Source: Acidobacteriota bacterium
Lineage (GTDB): Bacteria; Acidobacteriota; Blastocatellia; Pyrinomonadales; Pyrinomonadaceae
Direction of reading: 5' to 3'
Assembly: GCA_023389035.1 (NCBI GenBank)
Contig: JAEWFC010000033.1
Location: forward strand, 1-64,000
Length of the DNA stretch: 64,000 nucleotides
Part shown: positions 1-7,205 of the stretch, piece after piece
Position numbering within the stretch: position 1 is the first letter of the stretch
Layout: every line of letters starts with the position of its first letter
Notes under the pieces: model-generated
Databases searched by the model: none
What the model saw: only the letters and a program-made list of their open reading frames with translations
Told to the model about the DNA's origin: nothing
Position numbers and translations under genes: made by a program

Positions 1-49
1 CCTTCAATATCCCTAAAACCTGCCTCTCACTGAACTTACTTCGCTTCAT
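1..49 (-). CDS. Transposase OrfA N-terminus, IS3 family (partial, runs off the window)
   Basis: The 16 visible residues read MKRSKFSERQVLGILK, the typical start of IS3-family OrfA proteins, which open with MKRSKF/Y followed by the first helix of a helix-turn-helix. A GGAGG ribosome-binding site lies 6 bases before the ATG. OrfA would bind the IS ends, with the DDE catalytic domain encoded in OrfB further along. Too short for subgroup assignment. Confidence 0.7.
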   Translation of the reverse strand, partial: MKRSKFSERQVLGILK

Positions 50-127
50 CCTCAGCCTCCTATTGAATCTTATCTCAAAGGCCGAATTCTCCACTTACCA
101 GTGGTAACATTCTAGGGGATGCTTACA
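1..127 (-). mobile_element. Left end of an IS3-family-like insertion sequence (partial)
   Basis: Read on the minus strand, this stretch begins TGTAAGCATCCCC at position 127 and runs into the start of a transposase OrfA reading frame at 49. The TG...CA type end and the short 5' leader before an OrfA-like start fit an IS3-type element, most of which lies outside the window. The boundary at 127 is inferred from the TGT end; the other terminal inverted repeat is not visible. The element sits next to a broken RHS gene, so this corner is a site of insertions. Confidence 0.65.
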
Positions 128-188
128 GTTGAGCGCCCGATTCTTCAGCAGAATCCTGACGTGTTTATTCATATGCGAAGGGTAACAA

Positions 189-698
189 GTGTACCGATGC
201 CACGATAGAGATATGTTTAGGTTTTTTAAGTATATCAAGAGCCAAATCCTGCTTAACAAGCGTCTTGCGGACGAAGAGAGTCAGCAACGCAAAGAGGGCT
301 ACGCTATAAAGTTTGAGCAATACGGCCCTGCCCGGTGTATTACTTACGTCGAGGGCGATCGAGAAGTGGGGATCGAAGTAGATTTTACCGTGCTTAATGA
401 CGTCCGGATATTCACGGGCTCTTTCAAGAAATGGAATAAACCCTCTGGAGAGGTCTTGACACCATTCGATTTTCAGAAAGTGCTCAATCGACTAGTTCGG
501 TATTTTTCATGTTGGGGCGGTGAAGTAGTTCTCGATGACTCACCGATTCCAGATTCCGAGCAGTTGAAAGAATCATTGCGAAACGCAGGGATGCCTTTTG
601 AAGAACTTGACGGAGGTGTTATTCGCTACGAGTTTAATGTTGATGAAGAAAGAACTCGGAACGGCGGGATTCTTAAAAAAAAAATGATTTGGGCCTGA
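189..698 (+). CDS. Hypothetical protein, possible RHS-associated immunity protein
   Basis: A 169-residue soluble protein with no signal peptide and no family I can name. The track start is GTG at 189; ATG at 213 gives a sequence beginning MFRFFKYIK and is equally possible. The middle (a GSFKKWNKPSGE-like stretch followed by a helical segment) loosely resembles small immunity proteins of polymorphic toxin systems. Its place directly before a displaced RHS fragment is what is seen for immunity genes in Rhs loci. The gene looks AT-richer than its neighbours and ends after a run of ten A residues (674-683). The immunity role is inference from position only. Confidence 0.5.
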   Translation: MYRCHDRDMFRFFKYIKSQILLNKRLADEESQQRKEGYAIKFEQYGPARCITYVEGDREVGIEVDFTVLNDVRIFTGSFKKWNKPSGEVLTPFDFQKVLNRLVRYFSCWGGEVVLDDSPIPDSEQLKESLRNAGMPFEELDGGVIRYEFNVDEERTRNGGILKKKMIWA

Positions 699-1254
699 AG
701 TTACCCCAACGGGGTTTGATCTACGATCGAGCAGCCAATTCTACAACGTGACGAAGCAGACGATCACGGTCCCGACAGTTGGAGCGAGCACCGGCTTCAC
801 GGCAGTGCAGAACTACACGTACGACAGTTTGAATCGTTTGAAATCCGCGGAAGAAACGATTTCCAGCCAGACGAGCTGGAAGCAGACCTTTACGTTCGAC
901 CGCTACGGAAATCGGAACTTCGACGAGGCCAATACGACCTTTGCTGGCTTTGATAAGCTCTGTAACGGGAACACCGGACTCTGCTCAGAACTTCGCAAAC
1001 GGCTTAACCCTTCGATCAATACCTCGAACAACAGATTGAACACGAGCGAGGACTATGCCTTCGACTCTTCGGGTAACACGACAGGCGATCCGGATGATCG
1101 AACGTTCATCTACGACGCCGAGAACAAACAGGTTGAAGTAAAGGATTCACTGAACGCCACCATCGGGCAGTACCACTATTCATGGATGAATGCCCACACT
1201 CGGAGTTTCCTTCAAGTAAGGGTCTTCCGCTACACGAAATCGCGTAAACCCTAA
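688..1254 (+). pseudogene. RHS/YD-repeat fragment (displaced or broken RHS gene)
   Basis: The frame shows YD-repeat motifs such as YTYDSLNRLKSAEE, FTFDRYGNRNFD, YAFDSSGNTTGDP and FIYDAENKQVEV, characteristic of RHS-repeat wall/toxin-delivery proteins. RHS-like sequence starts right after the preceding gene (about 690) with no convincing start codon; GTG at 748 is only the first available one. It breaks off after IGQYHY (about 1185), where an intact RHS core would continue. The remaining 24 codons are unrelated and stop 2 bp from the deoC stop codon. This is a remnant of a much larger gene, probably not functional. Confidence 0.8.
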
Positions 1255-1256
1255 TG

Positions 1257-2102
1257 CTATTGGGAGTTTGAGGATACCTGTGCTTCCTGGGCGATCTTTA
1301 CGCCGACGCTGGCACCGATGCGGGTTGCACCTGCCTGAAACATCGCTCGTGCGTCTTCGATCCCTTTGACACCGCCTGAAGCCTTTACGCCAAGAGCCGA
1401 GCCTACGGTTCGACGCATCAGGCTTACATCATGAACGGTCGCTCCGCCGGTTGAAAATCCGGTAGATGTTTTCACAAAATCCGCACCCGCATTTCGCGAG
1501 GCGAGACACGCCCGGACCTTTTCCTCATCGGTGAGCAGGGCGGTCTCAATGATCACCTTTACCAAGACGCCGTTCTCATGTGCGGCTTCGGTCACAGCGC
1601 GAATATCCTCTTCGACAAGGCAATCATCGCCCGATCGCAGGGCACCGATATTGATCACCATATCTACCTCGCGAGCACCGTTGAATATCGCCCGGCGAGC
1701 TTCGTAAGCCTTGACGTCAGGCAGCGTTGCCCCAAGCGGAAAGCCGATAACGGTGCACACCGGAACGCGGGTCCCGCGAAGAAACTCAGCGGCTTTCCGT
1801 ACCCACGACGGATTGACACAGACCGATGCAAAGCCAAACTTTGCAGCCTCGTCGCACAAGGTTTTGATGTCTGATTCGCGTGCCTCCGGCTTTAGCAAGG
1901 TGTGATCGATCAGGCTTGCCCAGTCACCGGGCGTCGCCTGCTGTCCGAGAACGACGCCGATACGTTCCGCACCCGCATCCACGATACGCTGAACGTCCGC
2001 ATCGCAAAAGCTCGGGCAGCTATCCTCGTCGCGCCCAAGCTGTGCCAGCACCAGATCGGTTATCTGTTCGACCAGTTGATCGTATTGTCCGTTAATAGCC
2101 AT
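1257..2102 (-). CDS. deoC: Deoxyribose-phosphate aldolase with microcompartment-type N-terminal extension
   Basis: Class I aldolase cleaving 2-deoxyribose-5-phosphate to glyceraldehyde-3-phosphate and acetaldehyde. The catalytic TIM barrel begins near residue 62 (SLIDHTLLKPEA); EVDMVINIGAL and the Schiff-base lysine motif VKTSTGFSTGGAT are present. At 281 residues it is about 60 longer than housekeeping DeoC. Residues 7-22 (YDQLVEQITDLVLAQL) form a short amphipathic helix followed by a Cys-containing linker, as in cargo enzymes targeted to bacterial microcompartments. It lies 12 bp after rpiB, probably in one operon. Downstream the operon is cut by the RHS remnant. The aldolase call is firm; encapsulation is inferred. 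Confidence 0.93.
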   Translation of the reverse strand: MAINGQYDQLVEQITDLVLAQLGRDEDSCPSFCDADVQRIVDAGAERIGVVLGQQATPGDWASLIDHTLLKPEARESDIKTLCDEAAKFGFASVCVNPSWVRKAAEFLRGTRVPVCTVIGFPLGATLPDVKAYEARRAIFNGAREVDMVINIGALRSGDDCLVEEDIRAVTEAAHENGVLVKVIIETALLTDEEKVRACLASRNAGADFVKTSTGFSTGGATVHDVSLMRRTVGSALGVKASGGVKGIEDARAMFQAGATRIGASVGVKIAQEAQVSSNSQ

Positions 2103-2114
2103 TTTGGTCCGTAG

Positions 2115-2894
2115 TCAGCGTGAATATTCCCTTTCGATCGAGATGATCTTCCCTACCCTGCGTTTGTGGCGCTCCTCGGTGATCTTGGTGGTCACGAACG
2201 CACGGATTATCTCCTGAGCATTTGCGAGACCGACTTGGCCGCTGCCGAGAGTTATCACGTTGGCTCCGTTATGCTCGCGGGCGTTTCGCGCAAGTTCGGG
2301 TGAATAGCACGCGGCTGCCAGAACGCCGCTCACTTTGTTCGCAGCCATCGCGCTGCCGATCCCGGCACCATCTATAATTATACCGATATCGGCATTCTTG
2401 CCCGCGACGGCCCGCCCGACAGCGAGAGCAAGATCGGGATAGTCCACAGCATGAGTAGAACTAGTTCCGAAATCGCGGACCTGCAGGCCGAGTTCGGCGA
2501 GAAACGGCTTGAGCTCTTCCTTTAGTTCGAATCCGCCATGGTCTGCACCTATCGCAGCGGTGCGAACAACGACATTCGCAACACGGTCCTCTTTATAAAC
2601 GAGCTTAATACCGCGTTCGCCGACGAGATCTGCCGCAAGCGGTGTAAATTTTGCCTCGCGAGCAACACGCAGCCGCGATCCGGGCTCGAGGCCGCGAAGT
2701 TCGTCTTCAGTAATAAGCGAGCGGGCAGATTCGTCGCGGTCGAAATCACGTGAATGCTGCTCCTTCAGCGAATTTACGACGACGTGCTGCGGCTCGTACG
2801 ACACGGCCTTTGTTTCGTTTTCCGGAAACCGGCTAAGGATCTCGCGAACGAGATGTTGGACTCGCTGACGCTTGTCAGCTTGATCGCTCGACAT
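2115..2894 (-). CDS. rpiB: RpiB/LacA-family sugar-phosphate isomerase fused to a EutT-like N-terminal module
   Basis: The C-terminal half (from about residue 113, AAIGADHGGFELKEEL) is an RpiB/LacAB-type isomerase that would interconvert ribose-5-P and ribulose-5-P. Residues 9-24 (RQRVQHLVREILSRF) resemble a microcompartment encapsulation helix. Residues 60-103 (LITEDELRG...TPLAADLV...GIKLVYKE) resemble the N-terminal module of EutT-type microcompartment proteins. The catalytic cysteine expected before GxGxGxxxAANK is replaced by Asp (IIDGAGIGSAMAANK), so the active site is not the E. coli type. The length of 259 aa is well above the usual 145-160. First gene of a likely rpiB-deoC operon, divergent from hpt. 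Confidence 0.85.
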   Translation of the reverse strand: MSSDQADKRQRVQHLVREILSRFPENETKAVSYEPQHVVVNSLKEQHSRDFDRDESARSLITEDELRGLEPGSRLRVAREAKFTPLAADLVGERGIKLVYKEDRVANVVVRTAAIGADHGGFELKEELKPFLAELGLQVRDFGTSSTHAVDYPDLALAVGRAVAGKNADIGIIIDGAGIGSAMAANKVSGVLAAACYSPELARNAREHNGANVITLGSGQVGLANAQEIIRAFVTTKITEERHKRRVGKIISIEREYSR

Positions 2895-2928
2895 ATATTG
2901 CTTGCTGCAGCTCCTGGCTGTTTACGGC

Positions 2929-2957
2929 TTGTAAATTATAGCTTGATTGAATAGTAT
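2929..2957 (+). promoter_or_regulatory. Predicted sigma-70 promoter of hpt
   Basis: TTGTAA (2929-2934), a 17-bp spacer, then TAGTAT (2952-2957), 32 bp before the hpt start. It lies in the 95-bp gap between the divergent rpiB and hpt genes. Confidence 0.5.
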
Positions 2958-2989
2958 TTCTAAAAATCAAAGCCCGAAAATTCACAAAA

Positions 2990-3565
2990 ATGACAGCACA
3001 ACAAAGCCTTTCGGAAGTGACCGAGTTTTCAAATCCGAATCTCGAGATACTATTCTCAGCCGAAGCGATCTCTGAGCGGATCAGGGAGCTGGGCGAGCAG
3101 CTTTCAGAAGATTATCACGGGAAAGAGGTCGTGCTCGTCGGAGTTCTAAAAGGTTCGTGCGTTTTTCTTGCGGACCTGATGCGGGCAATGGACCTACCGC
3201 TTTCGATCGATTTCATGGCCGTGTCAAGCTACAAGGACGGAACGACATCGACAGGTGATGTAGAGATACTCAAAGATTTGAGCAACCCGATCCGTGACAA
3301 ACACGTGCTGGTCGTGGAAGACATCGTCGATACCGGGCTTACACTGTCGCGGCTGCTGGAGATCTTGGGATCACGCGGGGCTGCCTCTATTAAGCTAGTC
3401 AGTTTTCTCGACAAGCCGGAGCCGCGGATCAAGAAGGACCTGAAGATCGACTACACGGGGTTCGTTGTGCCGAATAAATTTGTCGTCGGCTACGGCCTCG
3501 ATGCCGCGGGCAGGTATCGAAACCTGCCCTTTGTCGGCGTGGTGCGTGATCCGGCGAAAGCTTAG
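2990..3565 (+). CDS. hpt: Hypoxanthine phosphoribosyltransferase
   Basis: Purine salvage enzyme joining hypoxanthine or guanine to PRPP to make IMP or GMP. The 191-aa protein shows the family order: VLKGSCVFLADLMR near residue 50, the flexible loop region SSYKDGTTSTGDVEI near 80-93, and the PRPP-binding motif VLVVEDIVDTGLTL at about 105-118 (acidic pair ED). Length is normal. Its 3' end overlaps the convergent gene at 3562 by 4 bp. Confidence 0.95.
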   Translation: MTAQQSLSEVTEFSNPNLEILFSAEAISERIRELGEQLSEDYHGKEVVLVGVLKGSCVFLADLMRAMDLPLSIDFMAVSSYKDGTTSTGDVEILKDLSNPIRDKHVLVVEDIVDTGLTLSRLLEILGSRGAASIKLVSFLDKPEPRIKKDLKIDYTGFVVPNKFVVGYGLDAAGRYRNLPFVGVVRDPAKA

Positions 3566-4020
3566 ATGGTCGTCGCGTTCTCACGGAGATGACGGCTGGC
3601 GAGCAGTCCGCGGATCAGAAAATACAATCCAAGCAGGTGAAAACCAAACCCGAAGAAATCTCGCATTCCGATGATAAGCATCGCATCGATCACGTAAAGA
3701 AAGATGCCGACAACAAAAGCTGTATCGCTGCCGCGGCTCGCGAGATGTCCAAAACCCGCAAATCCTAACGCGATCAGGATATTGCCGGCGAGTGCAAGAG
3801 GCTCCATCGGCGGAACCACACCCTGGGCGGTCAAGGCTCCGGCCGTCCCGTCGATCCAACGCGTTACTCCGAAGGCGACCATTGAATTCGGCGTGTGAAA
3901 AAAGAACACGACCAGAGAATTTATGATCGAGGCCGCCGCAAGCCAATAAAACCAATGGGCGCCGCTGTTTTTTGCCTCGCGTGGTGAATACTGGATGGTC
4001 TGCTGTTCGATGTTTTGCAT
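3562..4020 (-). CDS. Hypothetical four-helix membrane protein
   Basis: A 152-residue protein with a polar N-terminus of about 20 residues and four hydrophobic segments at roughly 23-45, 70-92, 97-118 and 122-140, ending in a basic tail (ASRHLRENATTI). No enzymatic motif is visible and I do not recognise the family. It is convergent with hpt (4-bp overlap) and divergent from the rplU-rpmA operon. Probably a cytoplasmic-membrane protein of unknown role. Confidence 0.7.
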   Translation of the reverse strand: MQNIEQQTIQYSPREAKNSGAHWFYWLAAASIINSLVVFFFHTPNSMVAFGVTRWIDGTAGALTAQGVVPPMEPLALAGNILIALGFAGFGHLASRGSDTAFVVGIFLYVIDAMLIIGMRDFFGFGFHLLGLYFLIRGLLASRHLRENATTI

Positions 4021-4173
4021 AGAGAAATCGGCCTCCTTAGGTGGTTTTACAAATGGCGTGGGGAAAGCGCCACGATAATATCACAGAATGCGGGTCCTGG
4101 AGCCGGAAAATGGGTGCCGCGGTCCGGTTTGGTGAATTCTGTAAAAGTGTCACTTCATATAGGCCGTTTGACA

Positions 4174-4202
4174 TTGACGAAACGTTCCGTTTTCGCTAGA
4201 AT
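4174..4202 (+). promoter_or_regulatory. Predicted promoter of rplU-rpmA
   Basis: TTGACG (4174-4179), 17-bp spacer, TAGAAT (4197-4202). A transcript from here would have a leader of about 50 nt before rplU. Confidence 0.65.
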
Positions 4203-4260
4203 TTAGGTTTTTCGGCTGCGACTAGTTTCATGCCGCCGGCCTGTTGGAGAAAATAACAAC

Positions 4261-4551
4261 ATGAGTTACGCAATTATAAGAACGGGCGGCAAACAGTTCC
4301 CCGTCGAAGAAGGCCAGACACTGCGTGTTCCGACCATTGCCGGCGAAGAAGGCAGCAAGGTCGATATCGAGGCGTTGGTGCTTGGTGAGGGAGCAAAAGC
4401 AAAGCTCGGCGGTGCTACGGTTTCGGCTACGGTCGTCGGCCATGGCAAGGGCGATAAGGTGATCGTCTTTAAGAAGAAACGCCGCAAGCAGTACAAACGC
4501 AAGCAAGGCCACCGTCAAGGTTTTACCGAGATCAAGATCGAGAAGATCTAG
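4261..4551 (+). CDS. rplU: 50S ribosomal protein L21
   Basis: A 96-aa protein beginning MSYAIIRTGGKQFPVEEGQ, the hallmark start of bacterial L21, with the conserved basic C-terminus KKKRRKQYKRKQGHRQ that contacts 23S rRNA. Length is normal. A GGAG site lies 10 bases upstream. It is followed after 58 bp by rpmA, the standard rplU-rpmA pair. The usual third member, obgE, is not adjacent here but lies 2.9 kb downstream behind an RNA gene. Confidence 0.97.
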   Translation: MSYAIIRTGGKQFPVEEGQTLRVPTIAGEEGSKVDIEALVLGEGAKAKLGGATVSATVVGHGKGDKVIVFKKKRRKQYKRKQGHRQGFTEIKIEKI

Positions 4552-4609
4552 TTGGAGAAAGGCGGGCCGGTCTTAGGTAATACAGGACTGGGAAAGCCGG
4601 AATTACGTT

Positions 4610-4897
4610 ATGGCACATAAGAAAGGTGTAGGTTCATCACGAAACGGCCGCGATTCAAATGCTCAGCGGCTCGGGCTTAAGAAATTCGGCGGCGAGAAAG
4701 TGCTCGGCGGCAACATCCTTGCACGTCAACGCGGCACCAAATGGAAGCCGGGCAACAACGTCGGAAAGGGCAAGGACGATACGCTCTTCGCTCTGATCGA
4801 AGGCTTTGTAAAATTCGAGGACAAAGGCCGTAAGGGCAAGTTCATCAGCGTTTATGCCGAAGGTGCAGCAGAGCTCGCACCGAAGGCCGCTGCTTAG
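4610..4897 (+). CDS. rpmA: 50S ribosomal protein L27
   Basis: A 95-aa protein starting MAHKKGVGSSRNGRDSNAQR, the invariant L27 N-terminus that reaches into the peptidyl-transferase centre. It continues with LGLKKFGGEKVLGGNILARQ and RGTKWKPGNNVGKGKDDTLF. There is no Firmicutes-type cleavable N-terminal extension. Second gene of the rplU operon, followed at once by a strong hairpin terminator. Confidence 0.97.
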   Translation: MAHKKGVGSSRNGRDSNAQRLGLKKFGGEKVLGGNILARQRGTKWKPGNNVGKGKDDTLFALIEGFVKFEDKGRKGKFISVYAEGAAELAPKAAA

Positions 4898-4917
4898 TTT
4901 TCAAAAGAAATCAAAAT

Positions 4918-4951
4918 AAAAGCACACGTCTTGCGAGGCGTGTGCTTTTTT
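4918..4951. terminator. Rho-independent terminator after rpmA
   Basis: AGCACACG (4921-4928) pairs with CGTGTGCT (4939-4946) and is followed by a T run. The A-rich left flank means it may also stop transcription from the convergent mddA-like gene. Confidence 0.85.
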
Positions 4952-4972
4952 GTTTTTGCAGGCGAATTGGCA

Positions 4973-5752
4973 TCAGCCGGCCTTTGAACTCGCTGAGACG
5001 GTGTGAGGTGCACCTTGCGAGACCGTCTTCTTCAAAGGCACGACCATCGGCACGGATCGCTGGTACTCGAGATAACGATCTCCATGCTCTCGTACGAGGT
5101 CGCGTTCTTCGAATCGTATCGCCAGGAGAATATAAGCTGTCGTAGCTAAGGCAAACAGCAAGTGAGCTGCGGTCATTACCGGCGTCATCCAGAACGCGAA
5201 GAACCAACCCACGTAAAGCGGATGCCGTACAAGGCGATAAGGACCGGGAGTAACAAACCGCAGCGGCGGCATCGGTTTGTTTTGCAGGTAATACCACACC
5301 TGTCTTAACCCGAATAGGTCGAAATGATTGATCAGGAACGTGGTAACAAGCACGAGGCCGAACCCAAATCCAAAAAGAGCCCGCAAAACGATCACACCGA
5401 CCGGATTCTCTACTTCCCAAATGACGCCGCCAAGCGGCTGCCATAGCCAGAACATAAGTATCAGAGCAATGCTCGAAAATAAGACATACGTCGAACGTTC
5501 TAATGGCTTTGGAACTACTTTGGTCCACGCATCCTTGAACCACTTGCGGGCCATTACGCTGTGCTGAACCGCAAAAAGCGTTAGTAATCCAGTATTGATC
5601 AACAGGCCAAGCCAAAGCGGCCCTGTTGCGGGTCCGTCGAGCGTTGTGGGTACGCCGAAATTTCCAATAAAGCCGATCGCGTAAAGAAAGGTCGCAAAAA
5701 ATACCAGGTAACTGAAGACTCCGTATGCGAAAAATAGAATTCGTTTTAACAT
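4973..5752 (-). CDS. mddA: MddA-like methanethiol S-methyltransferase (NnrU/isoprenylcysteine methyltransferase fold)
   Basis: A 259-residue integral membrane protein with about six hydrophobic segments. The start is ATG at 5752 (MLKRILFFAYG), with GGAGAG 12 bp upstream. YAIGFIGNF and VPTTLDGP near residues 22-40 and LFAVQHSVMARKWFK near 60-75 are typical of the NnrU-like family. The C-terminal half carries the SAM-site signature TPGPYRLVRHPLYVGWFFAFW and the EERDLVREHGDRYLEYQR tail of isoprenylcysteine-type methyltransferases. MddA makes dimethylsulfide from methanethiol. The fold is clear; the substrate is inferred from similarity to MddA. Divergent from a hydrolase-LuxR gene. Confidence 0.7.
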   Translation of the reverse strand: MLKRILFFAYGVFSYLVFFATFLYAIGFIGNFGVPTTLDGPATGPLWLGLLINTGLLTLFAVQHSVMARKWFKDAWTKVVPKPLERSTYVLFSSIALILMFWLWQPLGGVIWEVENPVGVIVLRALFGFGFGLVLVTTFLINHFDLFGLRQVWYYLQNKPMPPLRFVTPGPYRLVRHPLYVGWFFAFWMTPVMTAAHLLFALATTAYILLAIRFEERDLVREHGDRYLEYQRSVPMVVPLKKTVSQGAPHTVSASSKAG

Positions 5753-5858
5753 ATGCCGCTCTCCTAGGTTTCTTGAGATAGAATGACGTTTTCGTCTGTG
5801 CGTTTGAATAGGTATTTCGTCCCGGTCTCGTGTTGTCTGGGAACATTTATCGGGACAT

Positions 5859-6962
5859 ATGCCCCATACGCCGGGGTTAAACGGTTTCGTGATGAAAGCG
5901 GTCAATCAGCGGATCAAATATGTGCGTGCCAGAGATGGCTGCCAACTTGCATGGGCCGATTCCGGCAGCGGTCCGGCATTGGTCAAAGCGGCCAACTGGA
6001 TGACCCATCTTGAATACGAATGGGAAAGCCCGGTCTGGCGCCACTGGATGCAGTTCTTTGCCCGACATTTTCGCTATATCCGTCATGACGAACGCGGCTG
6101 CGGAATGACGGACCGAACTGTGGGAGATCTTTCAGTCGAAAGCTGGACCGACGATCTGGAAACGGTGATCGACGCAGCGAAACCTGCGGAACCTTTCGGA
6201 TTGTTGGGCATCTCACAGGGCGGAGCGGCATCGATCGCGTACGCAGTACGTCATCCGGAAAAGGTGTCGCGGCTTATCCTCTATGGGAGTTATGCTCGCG
6301 GGCCGGCTCGCCGGGGTGACGCGGACGGTGAAAAGATGTACCGGGCGATGATCGACCTGGTCAGGCTCGGCTGGGGCAGCGATAACCCGACGTTTCGCCA
6401 GGTGTTTACCTCCAGATTCGTTCCGGGTGCGAGTGATGAGCAGCTCAACTGGTTTAATGACCTGTGTGCCCGGACAACGACGGGCGAGATCGCCGCAGAG
6501 CTTTTAGAGGCACGTGCGCAGATCGACATCGTCGGCCTGCTCTCACAGGTTAAGGTGCCTACGCTTGTGATCCACTCACGCGGTGATGCTGTAGTACCGA
6601 TCGCCGAAGGCAGACTGATCGCCGGCAGTATCACATCTGCTGAATTCGTCGAGCTGGACTCACAAAATCACGTACTTCTCGAACACGAACCGGCATGGCA
6701 GCGGTTCTGTGACGAAGTGCTTCGATTCTTTGGGATGACGGCCCCTGAACGCGATCCTGCATTTGATGAACTGACCGCTCGCGAAAGCCAGATCCTTGAA
6801 TTGATCTCTGAAGGGCTTGGGAATGCCGAAATAGCCGAGCAATTGTTAGTGAGCGAGAAAACCGTTCGAAACCATATAACAAATCTGTTCGACAAGCTCG
6901 GCGTCTGGTCGCGTGCGCAGGCGATCGTATTTGCCCGTGATCGCGGATTCAAGGGAAGGTAA
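5859..6962 (+). CDS. Alpha/beta hydrolase fused to a LuxR-type DNA-binding domain
   Basis: A 367-aa two-domain protein. Residues about 20-290 are an alpha/beta hydrolase with the nucleophile elbow GISQGGAAS, a late acid in HSRGDAVVP, and the histidine in SQNHVLLEHEPAW. Residues about 305-365 are a LuxR/GerE helix-turn-helix (LTARESQILELISEGLGNAEIAEQLLVSEKTVRNHI). In this architecture the hydrolase part probably senses or consumes a small ligand and controls DNA binding. It is divergent from the methyltransferase gene, so it may regulate it. Both ATG 5859 and ATG 5892 are possible starts. Confidence 0.85.
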   Translation: MPHTPGLNGFVMKAVNQRIKYVRARDGCQLAWADSGSGPALVKAANWMTHLEYEWESPVWRHWMQFFARHFRYIRHDERGCGMTDRTVGDLSVESWTDDLETVIDAAKPAEPFGLLGISQGGAASIAYAVRHPEKVSRLILYGSYARGPARRGDADGEKMYRAMIDLVRLGWGSDNPTFRQVFTSRFVPGASDEQLNWFNDLCARTTTGEIAAELLEARAQIDIVGLLSQVKVPTLVIHSRGDAVVPIAEGRLIAGSITSAEFVELDSQNHVLLEHEPAWQRFCDEVLRFFGMTAPERDPAFDELTARESQILELISEGLGNAEIAEQLLVSEKTVRNHITNLFDKLGVWSRAQAIVFARDRGFKGR

Positions 6963-7001
6963 CAGGAGAAAGAAAGAAATTTCTGGAGCTGATAATTTTT
7001 C

Positions 7002-7119
7002 TTTTCCACAGCAGCGAACTCGAATATTCGGCAACGCGCATTTTCTAGTAGCATATAGTAGCTGGGCATTATCTTTTTTCCACAAATTTATCCACAGCCC
7101 CTATTGGAAGTTATTCACA
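7002..7119 (+). other. Cluster of four DnaA boxes
   Basis: Four nonamers in the same orientation match or nearly match the TTATNCACA consensus: TTTTCCACA at 7002-7010 and 7076-7084, TTATCCACA (the perfect strong box) at 7088-7096, and TTATTCACA at 7111-7119. They lie in a non-coding stretch (6963-7171) that also holds AT-rich tracts such as GATAATTTTTC. This could be a replication origin, an auxiliary DnaA titration site, or a DnaA-controlled promoter for the RNA gene just downstream. No dnaA or dnaN gene is in the window. Confidence 0.6.
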
Positions 7120-7171
7120 ACCGCAGCGACGTCGACACGGCGACAGCTGGAATAGTTAAAGTGTTTTCTAC

Positions 7172-7199
7172 TTGACTCCCCGAAATTCGGGTGTAAGAT
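7172..7199 (+). promoter_or_regulatory. Predicted promoter of the 7206-7730 RNA gene
   Basis: TTGACT (7172-7177), a 16-bp spacer and TAAGAT (7194-7199), placing transcription start near 7206. Confidence 0.65.
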
Positions 7200-7205
7200 A
7201 GCTTC

